NCBI GenBank assembly: GCA_965660815.1 | Contig: CBFIBG010000052.1 | Coordinates: 62,001 to 126,000, forward strand | Source: Glaciecola sp965660815 | Lineage (GTDB): Bacteria; Pseudomonadota; Gammaproteobacteria; Enterobacterales; Alteromonadaceae | Direction: 5' to 3' | DNA length: 64,000 bases | Shown here: piece after piece, positions 53,476 through 62,867 of the stretch | How positions within the stretch are numbered: the stretch's first letter is position 1 | Layout: every line of letters begins with the position of its first letter | Notes under the pieces: generated by a model | What the model saw: the letters and a program-made list of their open reading frames with translations, nothing else | Told to the model about the DNA's origin: nothing | Database searches by the model: none | Position numbers and translations under genes: made by a program

Positions 53476-54057
53476 ATGAGAGTGGATAAAGTTGTATTGT
53501 CAGGTTTGTTTATAATTATTTGTAGCTATTCCAATCTGGTCGCTAGCATGAGTAATGATACAAAAATTGAATTTGAAAAAGATAATGAGCTAAATAACTG
53601 GGTGGTAGTAAATGATACCGTTATGGGCGGTCGTTCAAGAGCAGGCATTGATATCCAAGATGGATTTTTAATGTTTGGAGGAGAGCTATCTCTTGAAAAC
53701 AATGGCGGATTTGCATCGACTCGCAGGGTATATGAACCTGTATCTTGGCAGGCAGAGCGACCGCTTGAAATCAAAGTGATGGGTGATGGCAGAAAATACC
53801 AGCTTCGATTAAGAAATAATGAAAGATGGGATTCGTATGCTTATGTCGCGACTTTTCAAACCAAAAGAGGTGAATTAACAATTCATGAATTCTCATTGAG
53901 CGACTTTACCCCGCAATACAGAGGTCGAAAAGTTAGTGGCGCTCCTGATCTGAGATTTGAAGATGTGCAACAACTTGGATTAATGCTAGCCGATAAAACC
54001 CCAGGAAAATTCTTTTTAAAAATAAAGTATATTCGTCAAACCCCACAACTTATTTAG
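53476..54057 (+). CDS. CIA30-domain (PF08547) exported protein
   Basis: A 193-residue protein. An N-terminal hydrophobic segment (KVVLSGLFIIICSYSNLVAS) acts as a signal or anchor. The CIA30 beta-jelly-roll fold follows: NWVVVNDTVMGGRSRAG, FASTRRVYEPVSW, YQLRLRNNERWDSYAYVATF and LGLMLADKTPGKFFLKIKYI. CIA30 is named after a complex I assembly factor, but bacterial members are of unknown role. ATG 53476 is preferred to the upstream TTG. Confidence 0.85.
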   Translation: MRVDKVVLSGLFIIICSYSNLVASMSNDTKIEFEKDNELNNWVVVNDTVMGGRSRAGIDIQDGFLMFGGELSLENNGGFASTRRVYEPVSWQAERPLEIKVMGDGRKYQLRLRNNERWDSYAYVATFQTKRGELTIHEFSLSDFTPQYRGRKVSGAPDLRFEDVQQLGLMLADKTPGKFFLKIKYIRQTPQLI

Positions 54058-54205
54058 CCGTTCTGCATCTTGACTTGTATTGGTAGCTCAATGTAGCGGC
54101 TCATGTACGTTGAATTTAACAGTTTTCGAGTCAGTAACTTTCTCTTTTAGTTTTAAACAACTATTATTAAAGTTTTATTTTTTATAAATTACTTTTCAAA
54201 AGACG

Positions 54206-54721
54206 ATGCTATCTAGGCAATTAATCTCATTAGACATAATTCTTCAAGAGCTTGAAGAGTTAGACTTGTCGCTTGAAAGAACAGAAATGGAAGCTTTGGA
54301 AGAGCACGATGCCGATTATTTACAAAAAAAGCATAAAGATTTACTTAAGCAGTGTGTGGGAGTGTTCCAACAAATACTTAAAAGTAGCGCAGATTTAACG
54401 GAATATGAATTCAAACAAGTTCTTGAGCAATCAGAATTAAATCAAAATCTCGGCTCTAAGCAATTATTATCTATTCATTTAAAATTACTCATTTGGGTAT
54501 TAGATTTCTACTCGGCTAAATTAAATGCAGAGGGGATCAGTGATTCAGATCTTTCTCATCAAGCAGAAGTGAAGCTCGACTTGTATCATACAAAAGCAAA
54601 CAAAGCCAAGAATCAAATAAAAGCCCTCGCTCATGCTCTAGGAGCAAAGGAGTATAAAATATTTATTAAGCGTTTTAATCTATCGCACTCGATTCTAGCT
54701 CACACATTAGATAATACGTAA
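54206..54721 (+). CDS. Helical protein of unknown function
   Basis: A 171-residue, all-helical-looking protein. Acidic, leucine-rich helices at the N-terminus (ILQELEELDLSLERTEMEALEEHDADYLQKK) suggest a coiled coil. A hydrophobic stretch is in the middle (LLSIHLKLLIWVLDFY). A Lys-rich C-terminal third is present. No signal peptide. No family recognised. It precedes the DUF5916 gene by about 190 bases. Confidence 0.6.
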   Translation: MLSRQLISLDIILQELEELDLSLERTEMEALEEHDADYLQKKHKDLLKQCVGVFQQILKSSADLTEYEFKQVLEQSELNQNLGSKQLLSIHLKLLIWVLDFYSAKLNAEGISDSDLSHQAEVKLDLYHTKANKAKNQIKALAHALGAKEYKIFIKRFNLSHSILAHTLDNT

Positions 54722-54910
54722 CTCATAAAATAAGCTTAACTCGTTATTATTTTTAATAAATTGTTTCAATTTGTATTAAAGAAAATTGCAAATCGAGCGA
54801 TTTTTCCTATATATTCCGTCTCCCTAGATTTAGAACAGACATCCATTTGAGCTTCTTGAACAATCTAATAAGTTGGGAAAGCAGTTATTTGTAATAATAA
54901 GTATGTTGAT

Positions 54911-57307
54911 ATGAGCAGTAAGTTATCTTTTTTGTCTACTCTTTTAATGATAGTTGTGATTGTAATATGTCAACTATTCAACATTGGTATGGTGAGTGCT
55001 CAAACTTACGAACAGCCTGAGCACCTACAAAAACGATTCAAACAAAACGATGTTTTATCGTTAGCAAAAACGTTTCAAGTTGATGTACCTTATATCGCTA
55101 AACAGCCGGTTATTGATGGCGTTTACGACAAAAACGAATGGCAAGGTGCCACTCAAACAAATTTACCATTCATCACTAGACCTTTTGAAGAGCTTCCCGC
55201 CCCAGTCGACACTAGGGTAAAAATTTTTGAAAATGGCTCAGACGTGTTTATTTTGTTTATTGCTTTAGATCCAGATCCTGAGGCTATTCGCGCTTTTTTA
55301 CGAGATAGAGACAGCAGCAGAGGAGAAGATTTAGTTGGGGTTAAATTTGATACCTTCAATGATGGAAGATTGGCATATAACTTTTTCATAAATCCGCTAG
55401 GCGTTCAGTCCGATTCGATTGAAAATGAAATGACGGGTAGTGAGAGTTCTAGCTGGAATGGCATTTGGGATTCAGCCGGACAGATTACGTCAGATGGATA
55501 CATAGTAGAAGTTAGGATCCCGCTGCGGTTAATGAACTTTGAGCAAACTGAAAAGGGCAAAAAGTGGGGCATTGAGTTTGTCAGATTTTATCCTCGAGAA
55601 GATTCCTATCGATTATCAAGTGTTCCCTTTAATAGAGATAATTCCTGTAATCTCTGTCAAATTGGTATAGCAAATGGATTTGCAAAGGCAAAACAACAAA
55701 ACAATTTGGCGGTTGTTCCTACCCTTGTGGTTGGCAAATCAAGAAGCCGAGATCCAATAGCAACACAAAAGTGGGACCAGCTCACGGATCAAGAAGTTGG
55801 CTTAGATATTAATTGGGGAGTCACTCCTGAGATCACGATTACAGGTACATTAAATCCAGACTTTTCGCAAGTTGAAGCTGATTCAGGGCAGTTAAATATT
55901 AATCGCACATTTGCACTGTTCTTTAATGAACGGCGCCCGTTTTTTGTTGAGAATGCTGACTATTTTTCATCTACTCAAAACTTTATTTATACTCGAAATA
56001 TCAATGCTCCCGATTATGGAGCTAAGGTAACAGGTAGGGTCGATAATCATTCCTTAGGTATGTTTGTTACTAACGACAATACGACCAACTTTCTAATTCC
56101 TGGAAATCTTGGATCTAGTATTGCGTTTTTGAGCGAACAATCTACTAATTTTGCGACTCGATACCGCTATGATTATTCTGATGAACTCTCTATAGGTTTA
56201 GTGGGAACATTACGACAATCAGACTCTTATAAGAACGCTCTGCAGAGTGCCGATATAAGGTACAGAGTGACAGATGTTGATACATTTCGAGCTCAAATTT
56301 CTTATTCTCAAACTCAATATCCAGAATTTTTAAATAAAGATTTCTGCGATAACAATTGTGAGCAGCCAGACGAATTATCTGAATCAGCATTAAGAACGAG
56401 ATTTGAAGATACCTTTGTAGGCAGGGCAGTTCAGCTTATATATAATCGCGACACCGATAATTATTATATTAATGCACGCCATAACGATACCGATTCTAAT
56501 TTTAGAGCGGACTTGGGGTTTATCTCTAACGTAGATACAAAAAAGTCGGTTTTAGGTGGAGGATACTTTTGGCGAACGGACGATGATTGGTGGAATCAGG
56601 TTCGCTTGAGAGGCGATTGGGATATTACCCATAACGACGATAATGAGTTAATTGAGCGTGAAGTTGAAGGCTATTTGAGTTTAAGTGCGGTCTATCAAAG
56701 CTTTGCAGAAATCGGTTTTAGAGAACGAACCAGAGTCGGCTTGAGACACGACCCCTCAAGCCTTGCAATCACCGACAATACCACGCGATTTAGTGAAATG
56801 TCGCATTCGTTTTATGCCGAAGCGACCCCTAATCAAACATTTAGTTTTGGCACCTTTATTCGTAAAGGGGATACCGTTGATTTGCCCAATAATCGACTGG
56901 GAAAACAGACATACATTGAGCACTTTATAGAGGCTAATGTTGGGAAGCATCTTAGATTGGAATTTGAAACTCAGCGCAGTCGATTAGAGGTTAACGATTT
57001 GCCTTTATTTGATGCTCACCTATACGATTTCCGCACGACTTATCAATTTGACGTGAGGCAATTTCTAAGGCTTGTAGTCAACTATTCAGATATAGACAGA
57101 AATCAATCAAACTACACTTTCAGCGTTGATGAAAATTCAAAAAACTTAGGTGTACAAGTGCTGTATTCTTATAAGGTCAATCCACTTACCAAGTACTTCA
57201 TTGGGTTTTCCCAAGGCGCTTTTGACAATGATGACTTGAATTCATTGAAGGCTGATAGTCAAAACCTGTTTGTGAAGTTTAGTTACGCTTGGTTGCCACA
57301 GATATAA
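54911..57307 (+). CDS. DUF5916-type outer membrane protein with CBM9-like N-domain
   Basis: A 798-residue exported protein. After a signal peptide (about 1-30, ending VSAQ), a CBM9-like domain has PVIDGVYDKNEWQGA and FILFIALDPDP, then the DUF5916 part with LNPDFSQVEADSGQLN and FFNERRPFFVENADYF. The last about 400 residues alternate hydrophobic/polar, ending in the aromatic FVKFSYAWLPQI, consistent with an outer-membrane beta-barrel. The CBM9-like part may bind ligand. Function is unknown, although relatives sit among uptake systems. Confidence 0.8.
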   Translation: MSSKLSFLSTLLMIVVIVICQLFNIGMVSAQTYEQPEHLQKRFKQNDVLSLAKTFQVDVPYIAKQPVIDGVYDKNEWQGATQTNLPFITRPFEELPAPVDTRVKIFENGSDVFILFIALDPDPEAIRAFLRDRDSSRGEDLVGVKFDTFNDGRLAYNFFINPLGVQSDSIENEMTGSESSSWNGIWDSAGQITSDGYIVEVRIPLRLMNFEQTEKGKKWGIEFVRFYPREDSYRLSSVPFNRDNSCNLCQIGIANGFAKAKQQNNLAVVPTLVVGKSRSRDPIATQKWDQLTDQEVGLDINWGVTPEITITGTLNPDFSQVEADSGQLNINRTFALFFNERRPFFVENADYFSSTQNFIYTRNINAPDYGAKVTGRVDNHSLGMFVTNDNTTNFLIPGNLGSSIAFLSEQSTNFATRYRYDYSDELSIGLVGTLRQSDSYKNALQSADIRYRVTDVDTFRAQISYSQTQYPEFLNKDFCDNNCEQPDELSESALRTRFEDTFVGRAVQLIYNRDTDNYYINARHNDTDSNFRADLGFISNVDTKKSVLGGGYFWRTDDDWWNQVRLRGDWDITHNDDNELIEREVEGYLSLSAVYQSFAEIGFRERTRVGLRHDPSSLAITDNTTRFSEMSHSFYAEATPNQTFSFGTFIRKGDTVDLPNNRLGKQTYIEHFIEANVGKHLRLEFETQRSRLEVNDLPLFDAHLYDFRTTYQFDVRQFLRLVVNYSDIDRNQSNYTFSVDENSKNLGVQVLYSYKVNPLTKYFIGFSQGAFDNDDLNSLKADSQNLFVKFSYAWLPQI

Positions 57308-57315
57308 AAAAGGCA

Positions 57316-57330
57316 GGGAAATGTTTTCCC
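57316..57330. terminator. Bidirectional hairpin between DUF5916 and GGDEF-EAL genes
   Basis: GGGAAA/TTTCCC arms with a 3-base loop, followed by TTTTTT on the minus strand and TT on the plus strand. It lies in the 23-base gap between two converging stops. Confidence 0.55.
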
Positions 57331-59892
57331 TTAGTCTGATAATTGATTTGTATCTATAACGTCAAATACATGTTCTATTTGTTTCGGTTTTTGAATGTAA
57401 AAACCTTGGGCAAAGTCTATATTATATGACCTTAACTTTTCGAAAATATCTTTACTCTCCACCCACTCGGCAACGGTCTTTAAATTTTTAACGCGCGCTA
57501 TTTCCGCAAAGCATTTCACGGTAACTTCGTCGATTGGATCGTTTAGGATATCTTTGATGAACTGCCCATCAATTTTTAAGATATCAATTTTAAGATTTTT
57601 CAAATAACTAAATGAAGACGATCCTGAGCCAAAATCGTCCAACGCTATTAATACATCAAGATGTCTAATTTCCTCAAAGAAAAGCGATGCTTGGGTTAGA
57701 TTTCTGATTGCCACTGTTTCAGTGATCTCTATACAGAGTTTTGTTCTAATACTGTGCGGCAAATTATCCAACAAATCACAACAAACTTTCCTGAACTCTT
57801 TATTATCAACTGATTGACCTGAAAGGTTTATGGTAATTAGGTCTAATTTATTCAAGTGCTCTTGCGATAGCGAAGCTATCCACTCAATTGTTTTATTGAG
57901 CACCCACTGGTCAATTCTTGGAACCATGTTATATCGTTCTGCTGCAGGTAAAAATGCGCCTGGCGTAATGACATCGCCTTGGGCGTTTAGGCGCAAAAGT
58001 ATCTCCAGATGAAGCTTTTCATTACTTTGGTCCAACGGTTGAATGATTTGAAAATAGAGTGTGAAATGATCGTCGCTAAGTGCTTGCTCTAATCTATTCA
58101 CCCAACTTATGTCACCTTGACGAGCTTTTATGATTTCGTCAGTTTTAGAATACTCATACACTCTGTTTCTGCCAAGTTCTTTGGCTACATAGCAGGCTTC
58201 ATCTGCTGCTTTCATTAAGTCTGACGGTGTGCCAATCGAACCACTAATGGCAACCAAACCGATACTGGTGCCAATCCTAAATTTCATGTCTAAATAATTG
58301 AAGCGATAGGTTTCCATTTTATCGCATATTTTTTGTGCAAGGGATCTGGCTTTCTCAATAGAGCAATCTTCTAATATTATTCCAAACTCATCTCCGCCCA
58401 ACCTTGCGACTAAGCCAGTTTCTGGAACAAGCGTCGCAATATTGTTGCTAACGTTTACTATTGCTTCATCACCAATTGCATGACCACAGGTGTCGTTGAC
58501 AATTTTGAACTGATCAAGGTCAATAAACATAAGTGCGTGGCGGTTTTCTGCGTGTTTTTTATTCGTTATTAATGCATTAAGCTTTTGTTCAAATTCCGTT
58601 CTGTTTTTTAAACCAGTTAATGCATCATGGCTTGCTTGATATGACACCTTTTCGGTCAATCTTTTTTGTTTAGTGACGTCCCAGTTTACACCTGTCATCT
58701 TTATTGCGTTATTATTTTCATCACGCTCTATTTTAGCTATTCCTCTAATATAGTGGACGCTTTTGTCTGACCATATAATCCGAAATTCCGAATCGAACTT
58801 AGATTTACACGCAATAGCCTCATGAAATGCTTTTTCAATATTTTCTCTGTCATCAGGATGCAAGTGTGATGCCCACAGCGAATATGTCTCCGCTTGTGTA
58901 TTAGGGTCTAAACCATATAATTTGTACATCCACTCATCCCAAATAAGCGTGTCGTTTATTAGGTCTAATTCCCAAATACCTATTTGGCCGCTGTCTGTGG
59001 CAAGTTTCATGCGTGATAGGGCTTTGTCAAGTAAGTCACGTTGTTGTGATTGGTGTGATATGTTCTGAATTACGCCAAATAAGCGGACGCACTGACCGTC
59101 ATGAAATTCAGCCTCTCCTAAAGTGCTTATTTGAATCTCATTGTGTTTGGCGGTAATAAGAGTTAACTCTAGACTATATGGCGTTCCGGTTTCTATTAAA
59201 TCTTGTACCGCAGTTTGTATCAAATCTCTGCTTTTGCCTTCTTTGTAAAAATTAATCGCTGTGGAAACATCTGGTTGATAACTCTTATCGACTTCGTGTA
59301 GAGCCTTTGTTTGCTTGCTCCAAATAAGCTCATTACTGCGAAAATCAATTTCCCAAGTTCCTATCTGAGCAACGCGTTCAAGTTTTTTTAGGGTCGTATA
59401 GCTACTTTTAAGCTGCTCTAATGCTTGTAGCCGAGAAATTTCTGCACCCAACCACTGTGCAATCAGGTCTACATAATCTATTTCATCGGATGAAAAAGGC
59501 TTTCTAGGGGATAGCGAAGTGAAGTTTACCGTTCCGATTACCTTCCCTTGAACAAAAATTGGCGCGCCAATGTAGGATTCTAATTTTTGGTTGATATAGC
59601 AAGGATGAGTGGCTATTTCACTCTTACCTGCTTCATGGAAACTTACTGCTTTATTCGCTGCTAAGGTATATTTGCAATAGGTGTCGGCAACGCAAAACTC
59701 CAAACCAGGTTTTATGAACTTGTCTGTGCTAACCGAGTGTTTTATTACATATGTTGAATCATGGACTTTACTGACGATACCGGTATCAAGTCCAAATAAG
59801 TCAAGACCAAAAACTAGGGCTTGGGTTACTTTTTCCTCAAAGGTTGTATTCTGATCTGAGGTGACACTATGAAACTGAGGAAGAATATTCAT
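57331..59892 (-). CDS. GAF-PAS-PAS-GGDEF-EAL cyclic-di-GMP protein
   Basis: An 853-residue cytosolic c-di-GMP enzyme. A GAF domain (about 5-155) is followed by two PAS domains (about 165-280 and 290-410). The GGDEF domain has an intact RLGGDEFGI (about 500). The EAL domain has HLEILLRL (EIL in place of EAL), NLSGQSV, CIEITETVA, LDDFGSGSSSFSYLKNLKIDILKID and AEWVES. Metal and catalytic residues are largely kept, so both activities are plausible. There are no membrane segments, so it senses internal signals. Confidence 0.92.
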   Translation of the reverse strand: MNILPQFHSVTSDQNTTFEEKVTQALVFGLDLFGLDTGIVSKVHDSTYVIKHSVSTDKFIKPGLEFCVADTYCKYTLAANKAVSFHEAGKSEIATHPCYINQKLESYIGAPIFVQGKVIGTVNFTSLSPRKPFSSDEIDYVDLIAQWLGAEISRLQALEQLKSSYTTLKKLERVAQIGTWEIDFRSNELIWSKQTKALHEVDKSYQPDVSTAINFYKEGKSRDLIQTAVQDLIETGTPYSLELTLITAKHNEIQISTLGEAEFHDGQCVRLFGVIQNISHQSQQRDLLDKALSRMKLATDSGQIGIWELDLINDTLIWDEWMYKLYGLDPNTQAETYSLWASHLHPDDRENIEKAFHEAIACKSKFDSEFRIIWSDKSVHYIRGIAKIERDENNNAIKMTGVNWDVTKQKRLTEKVSYQASHDALTGLKNRTEFEQKLNALITNKKHAENRHALMFIDLDQFKIVNDTCGHAIGDEAIVNVSNNIATLVPETGLVARLGGDEFGIILEDCSIEKARSLAQKICDKMETYRFNYLDMKFRIGTSIGLVAISGSIGTPSDLMKAADEACYVAKELGRNRVYEYSKTDEIIKARQGDISWVNRLEQALSDDHFTLYFQIIQPLDQSNEKLHLEILLRLNAQGDVITPGAFLPAAERYNMVPRIDQWVLNKTIEWIASLSQEHLNKLDLITINLSGQSVDNKEFRKVCCDLLDNLPHSIRTKLCIEITETVAIRNLTQASLFFEEIRHLDVLIALDDFGSGSSSFSYLKNLKIDILKIDGQFIKDILNDPIDEVTVKCFAEIARVKNLKTVAEWVESKDIFEKLRSYNIDFAQGFYIQKPKQIEHVFDVIDTNQLSD

Positions 59893-60181
59893 TGAACTTA
59901 ACTCATTTGGAAAATGGCAACTAACAAGTCAAATGGTCAATCGATTATTGTACAGGCAACAGTGCTTTGCACGGCATTAACCAAACTAGCGTATGAAACA
60001 CATTGGTAAGTTTATACTTAAGTCTGAGCAATATTACATAATATTAAATAAATGCCTATCTTTTTTGACACTGTATGCATATTTAATGGTAATTTATTAC
60101 CAAGTGCAAAGGTGCTAACGATGGTTAAAAAAGTGTATATTAATATTAACTTTTTAACGCACAGCCAGAGATTAATAATAA

Positions 60182-60856
60182 ATGATAGAAAAAGAACAAA
60201 TAAGACAAACGGTAAAGTTGCAAAAGTACACTAATGATATTGCTAAACCAGACTGGCTAGACAATCCTCCCAATTATCTACGAGCCGCCAAGATGGAAAC
60301 GATAGAAGCGATCGATCATTTGTGCTCATGGAAATGGTGGAAAGCAAATAAGCCTGATTTTCACAATGCTGCAATGGAAATGGTGGATGCATTGCATTTT
60401 ATTATTTCAGAAGAGTTAGTGAGGTTTAATGGTGACATTGATAAGGTAGCCGAACTACTGACCTGTTATTTTGCCATGCCTATCGATTATGAAGCAATTA
60501 ATGACATGTCGGCGGAGGACGCAAATGTCGTTCTAGACAATATGGCAGCAGATTTCACACTTGGTAATATCCATTATCAACGGTTTTTCGTTGCATGTGT
60601 GTTTTTAGGATTAAAACCGAATCAATTAATAGATTGGTATTGTGGAAAAAATGCATTGAATAACTTTCGACAAGCTCACGGATACAAGACAGGTGAATAT
60701 GTTAAAAATTGGTTTGGTGATGAAGACAACGATTATTTAATCAAGATAATTGAGTCGCTAAGTGCAGACCAGCATAAAGATAGTTATGCCGTTATTTACC
60801 AGAAGCTAGGAGAAATCTACGAGCAGGCACTAGAGCATGAAAGACAAAAAAGTTAG
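60182..60856 (+). CDS. dut: Dimeric all-alpha dUTPase
   Basis: A 224-residue dUTP diphosphatase of the dimeric all-alpha (dUTPase_2, PF08761) type. Conserved acidic motifs are KMETIEAIDHL and AAMEMVDALHF; the Lys/Asn-rich EYVKNW is near the C-terminus. It converts dUTP to dUMP and PPi, limiting uracil in DNA. It is distinct from the trimeric Dut common in gammaproteobacteria. AATATTA-CA-TAATATT (60030-60045) is an AT-rich palindrome upstream. It converges with the DUF985 cupin gene. Confidence 0.85.
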   Translation: MIEKEQIRQTVKLQKYTNDIAKPDWLDNPPNYLRAAKMETIEAIDHLCSWKWWKANKPDFHNAAMEMVDALHFIISEELVRFNGDIDKVAELLTCYFAMPIDYEAINDMSAEDANVVLDNMAADFTLGNIHYQRFFVACVFLGLKPNQLIDWYCGKNALNNFRQAHGYKTGEYVKNWFGDEDNDYLIKIIESLSADQHKDSYAVIYQKLGEIYEQALEHERQKS

Positions 60857-60857
60857 A

Positions 60858-61355
60858 TTATAAAAACTTGGCGTAATCAAGCCCTTGATTGCGTACCCAT
60901 GACTTTAATTCTGTTGTCTCAATATAGTTAAAATCTTCAAAGCTGAAGCCAGGGGCAACAGTACACCCTAAAAAAGTATAAGAGCCGGTTGAACATGCGG
61001 CTTGATAATGTCTTCCTTTAATCACTTTGTGAAAGGCAGAGATATTTTCACTGCTATTGTCACCAATGATATCTTCTTGTATCGGTGCTTTAGGCTTGTC
61101 AGCGTCAAAGCTCAATATTCGCAATGGGTCGCCTTCATAAACATGCCAAATTTCATCGTGTACTACACGATGCCAACGGCTTATATCACCTTGCGACAAT
61201 AAAAAGTAAATGTGGGTGAGGGTATTTCTAGGTGACTTGTTTTGCGGAGAGATAATCACATCAGTACTGCGATAGATCTCACTGTAATATCCGCCCTCTG
61301 GATGCGGTAGCAAGTTAAATGTTGATTTTAAAAACTGCACTCTATTTTTCCTCAT
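60858..61355 (-). CDS. DUF985 cupin protein
   Basis: A 165-residue DUF985 (PF06172) single-cupin protein. It has the opening FNLLPHPEGGYYSEIYR, the first cupin part with SRWHRVVHDEIWHVYEGDPL, and the second with GCTVAPGFSFEDF. The metal-ligand His residues are visible in WHRVVHDEIW. Family members are annotated as sugar-epimerase-like or hypothetical; no function is established here. Its stop lies one base past the dut stop. Confidence 0.85.
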   Translation of the reverse strand: MRKNRVQFLKSTFNLLPHPEGGYYSEIYRSTDVIISPQNKSPRNTLTHIYFLLSQGDISRWHRVVHDEIWHVYEGDPLRILSFDADKPKAPIQEDIIGDNSSENISAFHKVIKGRHYQAACSTGSYTFLGCTVAPGFSFEDFNYIETTELKSWVRNQGLDYAKFL

Positions 61356-61474
61356 ATCTTTATTCCCTACTCAGTTAACTTGTTTGAACGCCAAAGAAAC
61401 AATGGATTAATTTTTAATTTAATCAATCGAATAGTTTAATGTCTAACTATTTTTCTCAAAGGGCTAAGTCTTAC

Positions 61475-61503
61475 TTGCGCGCTTTCATTTGTTTCTGTAA
61501 TAT
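61475..61503 (+). promoter_or_regulatory. Promoter of the rpsF operon
   Basis: -35 TTGCGC (61475-61480), 17-bp spacer, -10 TAATAT (61498-61503), then ACGCGCCC. The GC-rich discriminator suits growth-rate and stringent control of ribosomal protein synthesis. Confidence 0.65.
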
Positions 61504-61512
61504 ACGCGCCCT

Positions 61513-61581
61513 TGTAGCCACCACTTAATACTCCTTGTCTTCATGATAGACGGCTACACTATCCGAGACTACAACCGTAGG
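61513..61581 (+). promoter_or_regulatory. Structured rpsF leader, possible S6:S18 autoregulatory element
   Basis: TGTAGCC (61513-61519) pairs with GGCTACA (61552-61558), and inside it GTCT pairs with AGAC, leaving an asymmetric 5' internal loop. A second small hairpin CTAC-AACC-GTAG (61569-61580) abuts the ribosome-binding site GGGAG. Many bacteria use a leader that binds S6:S18 here. The fit to that consensus is an inference. Confidence 0.45.
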
Positions 61582-61589
61582 GAGCAGTA

Positions 61590-61994
61590 ATGCGTCATTA
61601 CGAAATCGTATTTATGGTTCACCCAGATCAAAGTGAACAAGTACCTAGTATGATAGAAAAATACAAAGGTATTCTTGAAACAGATGGTGGAAAAATTCAC
61701 CGTCTAGAAGATTGGGGCCGTCGTCAATTGGCATATCCAATCGATAAACTGCACAAAGCTCATTATGTTTTAATCAACGCAGAAGCTACCGCAGAAGCAG
61801 TCGAAGAGCTTGAAACAGCTTTCCGTTTCAACGACATTGTTCTTAGAAATCTAGTTATGCGTACTAAAAGTGCAGTAACTGAACAGTCTCCAATGGCTAA
61901 AGAAGAGCGTCGTGAAGAGCGTAAAGAAAGACCTGCTCGCACTGAAACACCTGCGGCTAAAGCAGAAACTACTGAAGAAAAGGGAGACGAATAA
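61590..61994 (+). CDS. rpsF: 30S ribosomal protein S6
   Basis: A 134-residue S6, binding the central domain of 16S rRNA with S18. The start MRHYEIVFMVHPDQSEQV and LEDWGRRQLAYPI are signature. A Lys/Glu/Arg-rich C-terminal tail (about 108-134, ending EEKGDE) is longer than in E. coli; S6 tails can be glutamylated by RimK. GGGAG is 5 bases before the ATG. Its stop overlaps the rpsR start (TAATG). Confidence 0.97.
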   Translation: MRHYEIVFMVHPDQSEQVPSMIEKYKGILETDGGKIHRLEDWGRRQLAYPIDKLHKAHYVLINAEATAEAVEELETAFRFNDIVLRNLVMRTKSAVTEQSPMAKEERREERKERPARTETPAAKAETTEEKGDE

Positions 61995-62221
61995 TGGCTA
62001 GATTTTTTAGACGTCGTAAATTTTGTCGTTTTTCTGCGGAAGGCGTAGTTCAAATTGATTATAAAGATACCGCTTTGTTGAAAAACTACATTACAGAAAG
62101 TGGTAAAATAGTACCAAGCCGCATTACTGGCACAAGTGCTAAATATCAGCGTCAGTTGTCAACTGCTATAAAGCGAGCTCGCTTCTTAGCATTGCTTCCG
62201 TACACCGATTCACACAAGTAA
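61994..62221 (+). CDS. rpsR: 30S ribosomal protein S18
   Basis: A 75-residue S18. The start MARFFRRRKFCRF and the core DTALLKNYITESGKIVPSRITGT are typical. It pairs with S6 on the ribosome. Translationally coupled to rpsF by a one-base overlap. The priB gene that lies between rpsF and rpsR in enterobacteria is absent. Confidence 0.97.
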   Translation: MARFFRRRKFCRFSAEGVVQIDYKDTALLKNYITESGKIVPSRITGTSAKYQRQLSTAIKRARFLALLPYTDSHK

Positions 62222-62248
62222 GTTTGGCAATTTAACGAGGTAGCAAAG

Positions 62249-62701
62249 ATGAACATCATCCTACTAGATAAAATCGCCAACTTAGGCGGATTAGGTGACA
62301 AAGTCACTGTTAAGTCTGGTTACGCACGTAACTTTTTATTCCCTAAAGGAAAAGCAGTTCCAGCAACTAAGGCTAATGTAGAAAAATTTGAGCAGCGTAG
62401 AGCAGAGCTTGAAGCTAAAATAGCAGAAGAACTTGCTAACGCAGAAGCGCGTGTAGAGAAATTAAATGCGCTTGAAAATGTCACCATCGCGGCACCCGCT
62501 GGAGATGAAGGCAAATTGTTTGGGTCTGTTGGAACACGCGACATTGCTAATGCTATTACTGAAGCTGGCGTAGAAGTTACCAAAGCCGAAGTAAAACTTC
62601 CAGAAGGCACGCTCAGAGAAACTGGCGAATATCAAATTGATATACAAGTTCACTCAGACGTTATGGCAACCGTTAAGCTATCTATCATCGCTGAAGCTTA
62701 A
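62249..62701 (+). CDS. rplI: 50S ribosomal protein L9
   Basis: A 150-residue L9 with the standard two-domain form. The N-terminal IILLDKIANLGGLGDKVTVKSGYARNFL binds 23S rRNA. A long central helix links to the C-domain, which has LFGSVGTRDIANAI. GAGG is upstream of the ATG. Last gene of the operon, followed by a strong terminator. Confidence 0.97.
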   Translation: MNIILLDKIANLGGLGDKVTVKSGYARNFLFPKGKAVPATKANVEKFEQRRAELEAKIAEELANAEARVEKLNALENVTIAAPAGDEGKLFGSVGTRDIANAITEAGVEVTKAEVKLPEGTLRETGEYQIDIQVHSDVMATVKLSIIAEA

Positions 62702-62725
62702 TTTGGGGTACATATCTTATGTTAA

Positions 62726-62755
62726 AAATACCGCCTGACTAGGCGGTATTTTTTT
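62726..62755 (+). terminator. Intrinsic terminator of the rpsF-rpsR-rplI operon
   Basis: 11-bp arms AAATACCGCCT/AGGCGGTATTT with a 4-base loop, followed by TTTT, 25 bases after the rplI stop. Confidence 0.85.
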
Positions 62756-62867
62756 GTCTAACGAGATATTGACATTCTAATACTGAAAAAGTGCCTTCAC
62801 CGAACTGCCACTTCTAAAGAACGCTGACCACGACAAACTCTTACCCTCTAGTCTTTTTAGAAACTCA

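Noticed and set aside
61590..62701. priB between rpsF and rpsR
   Set aside because: rpsF and rpsR overlap by one base, so there is no room for it.
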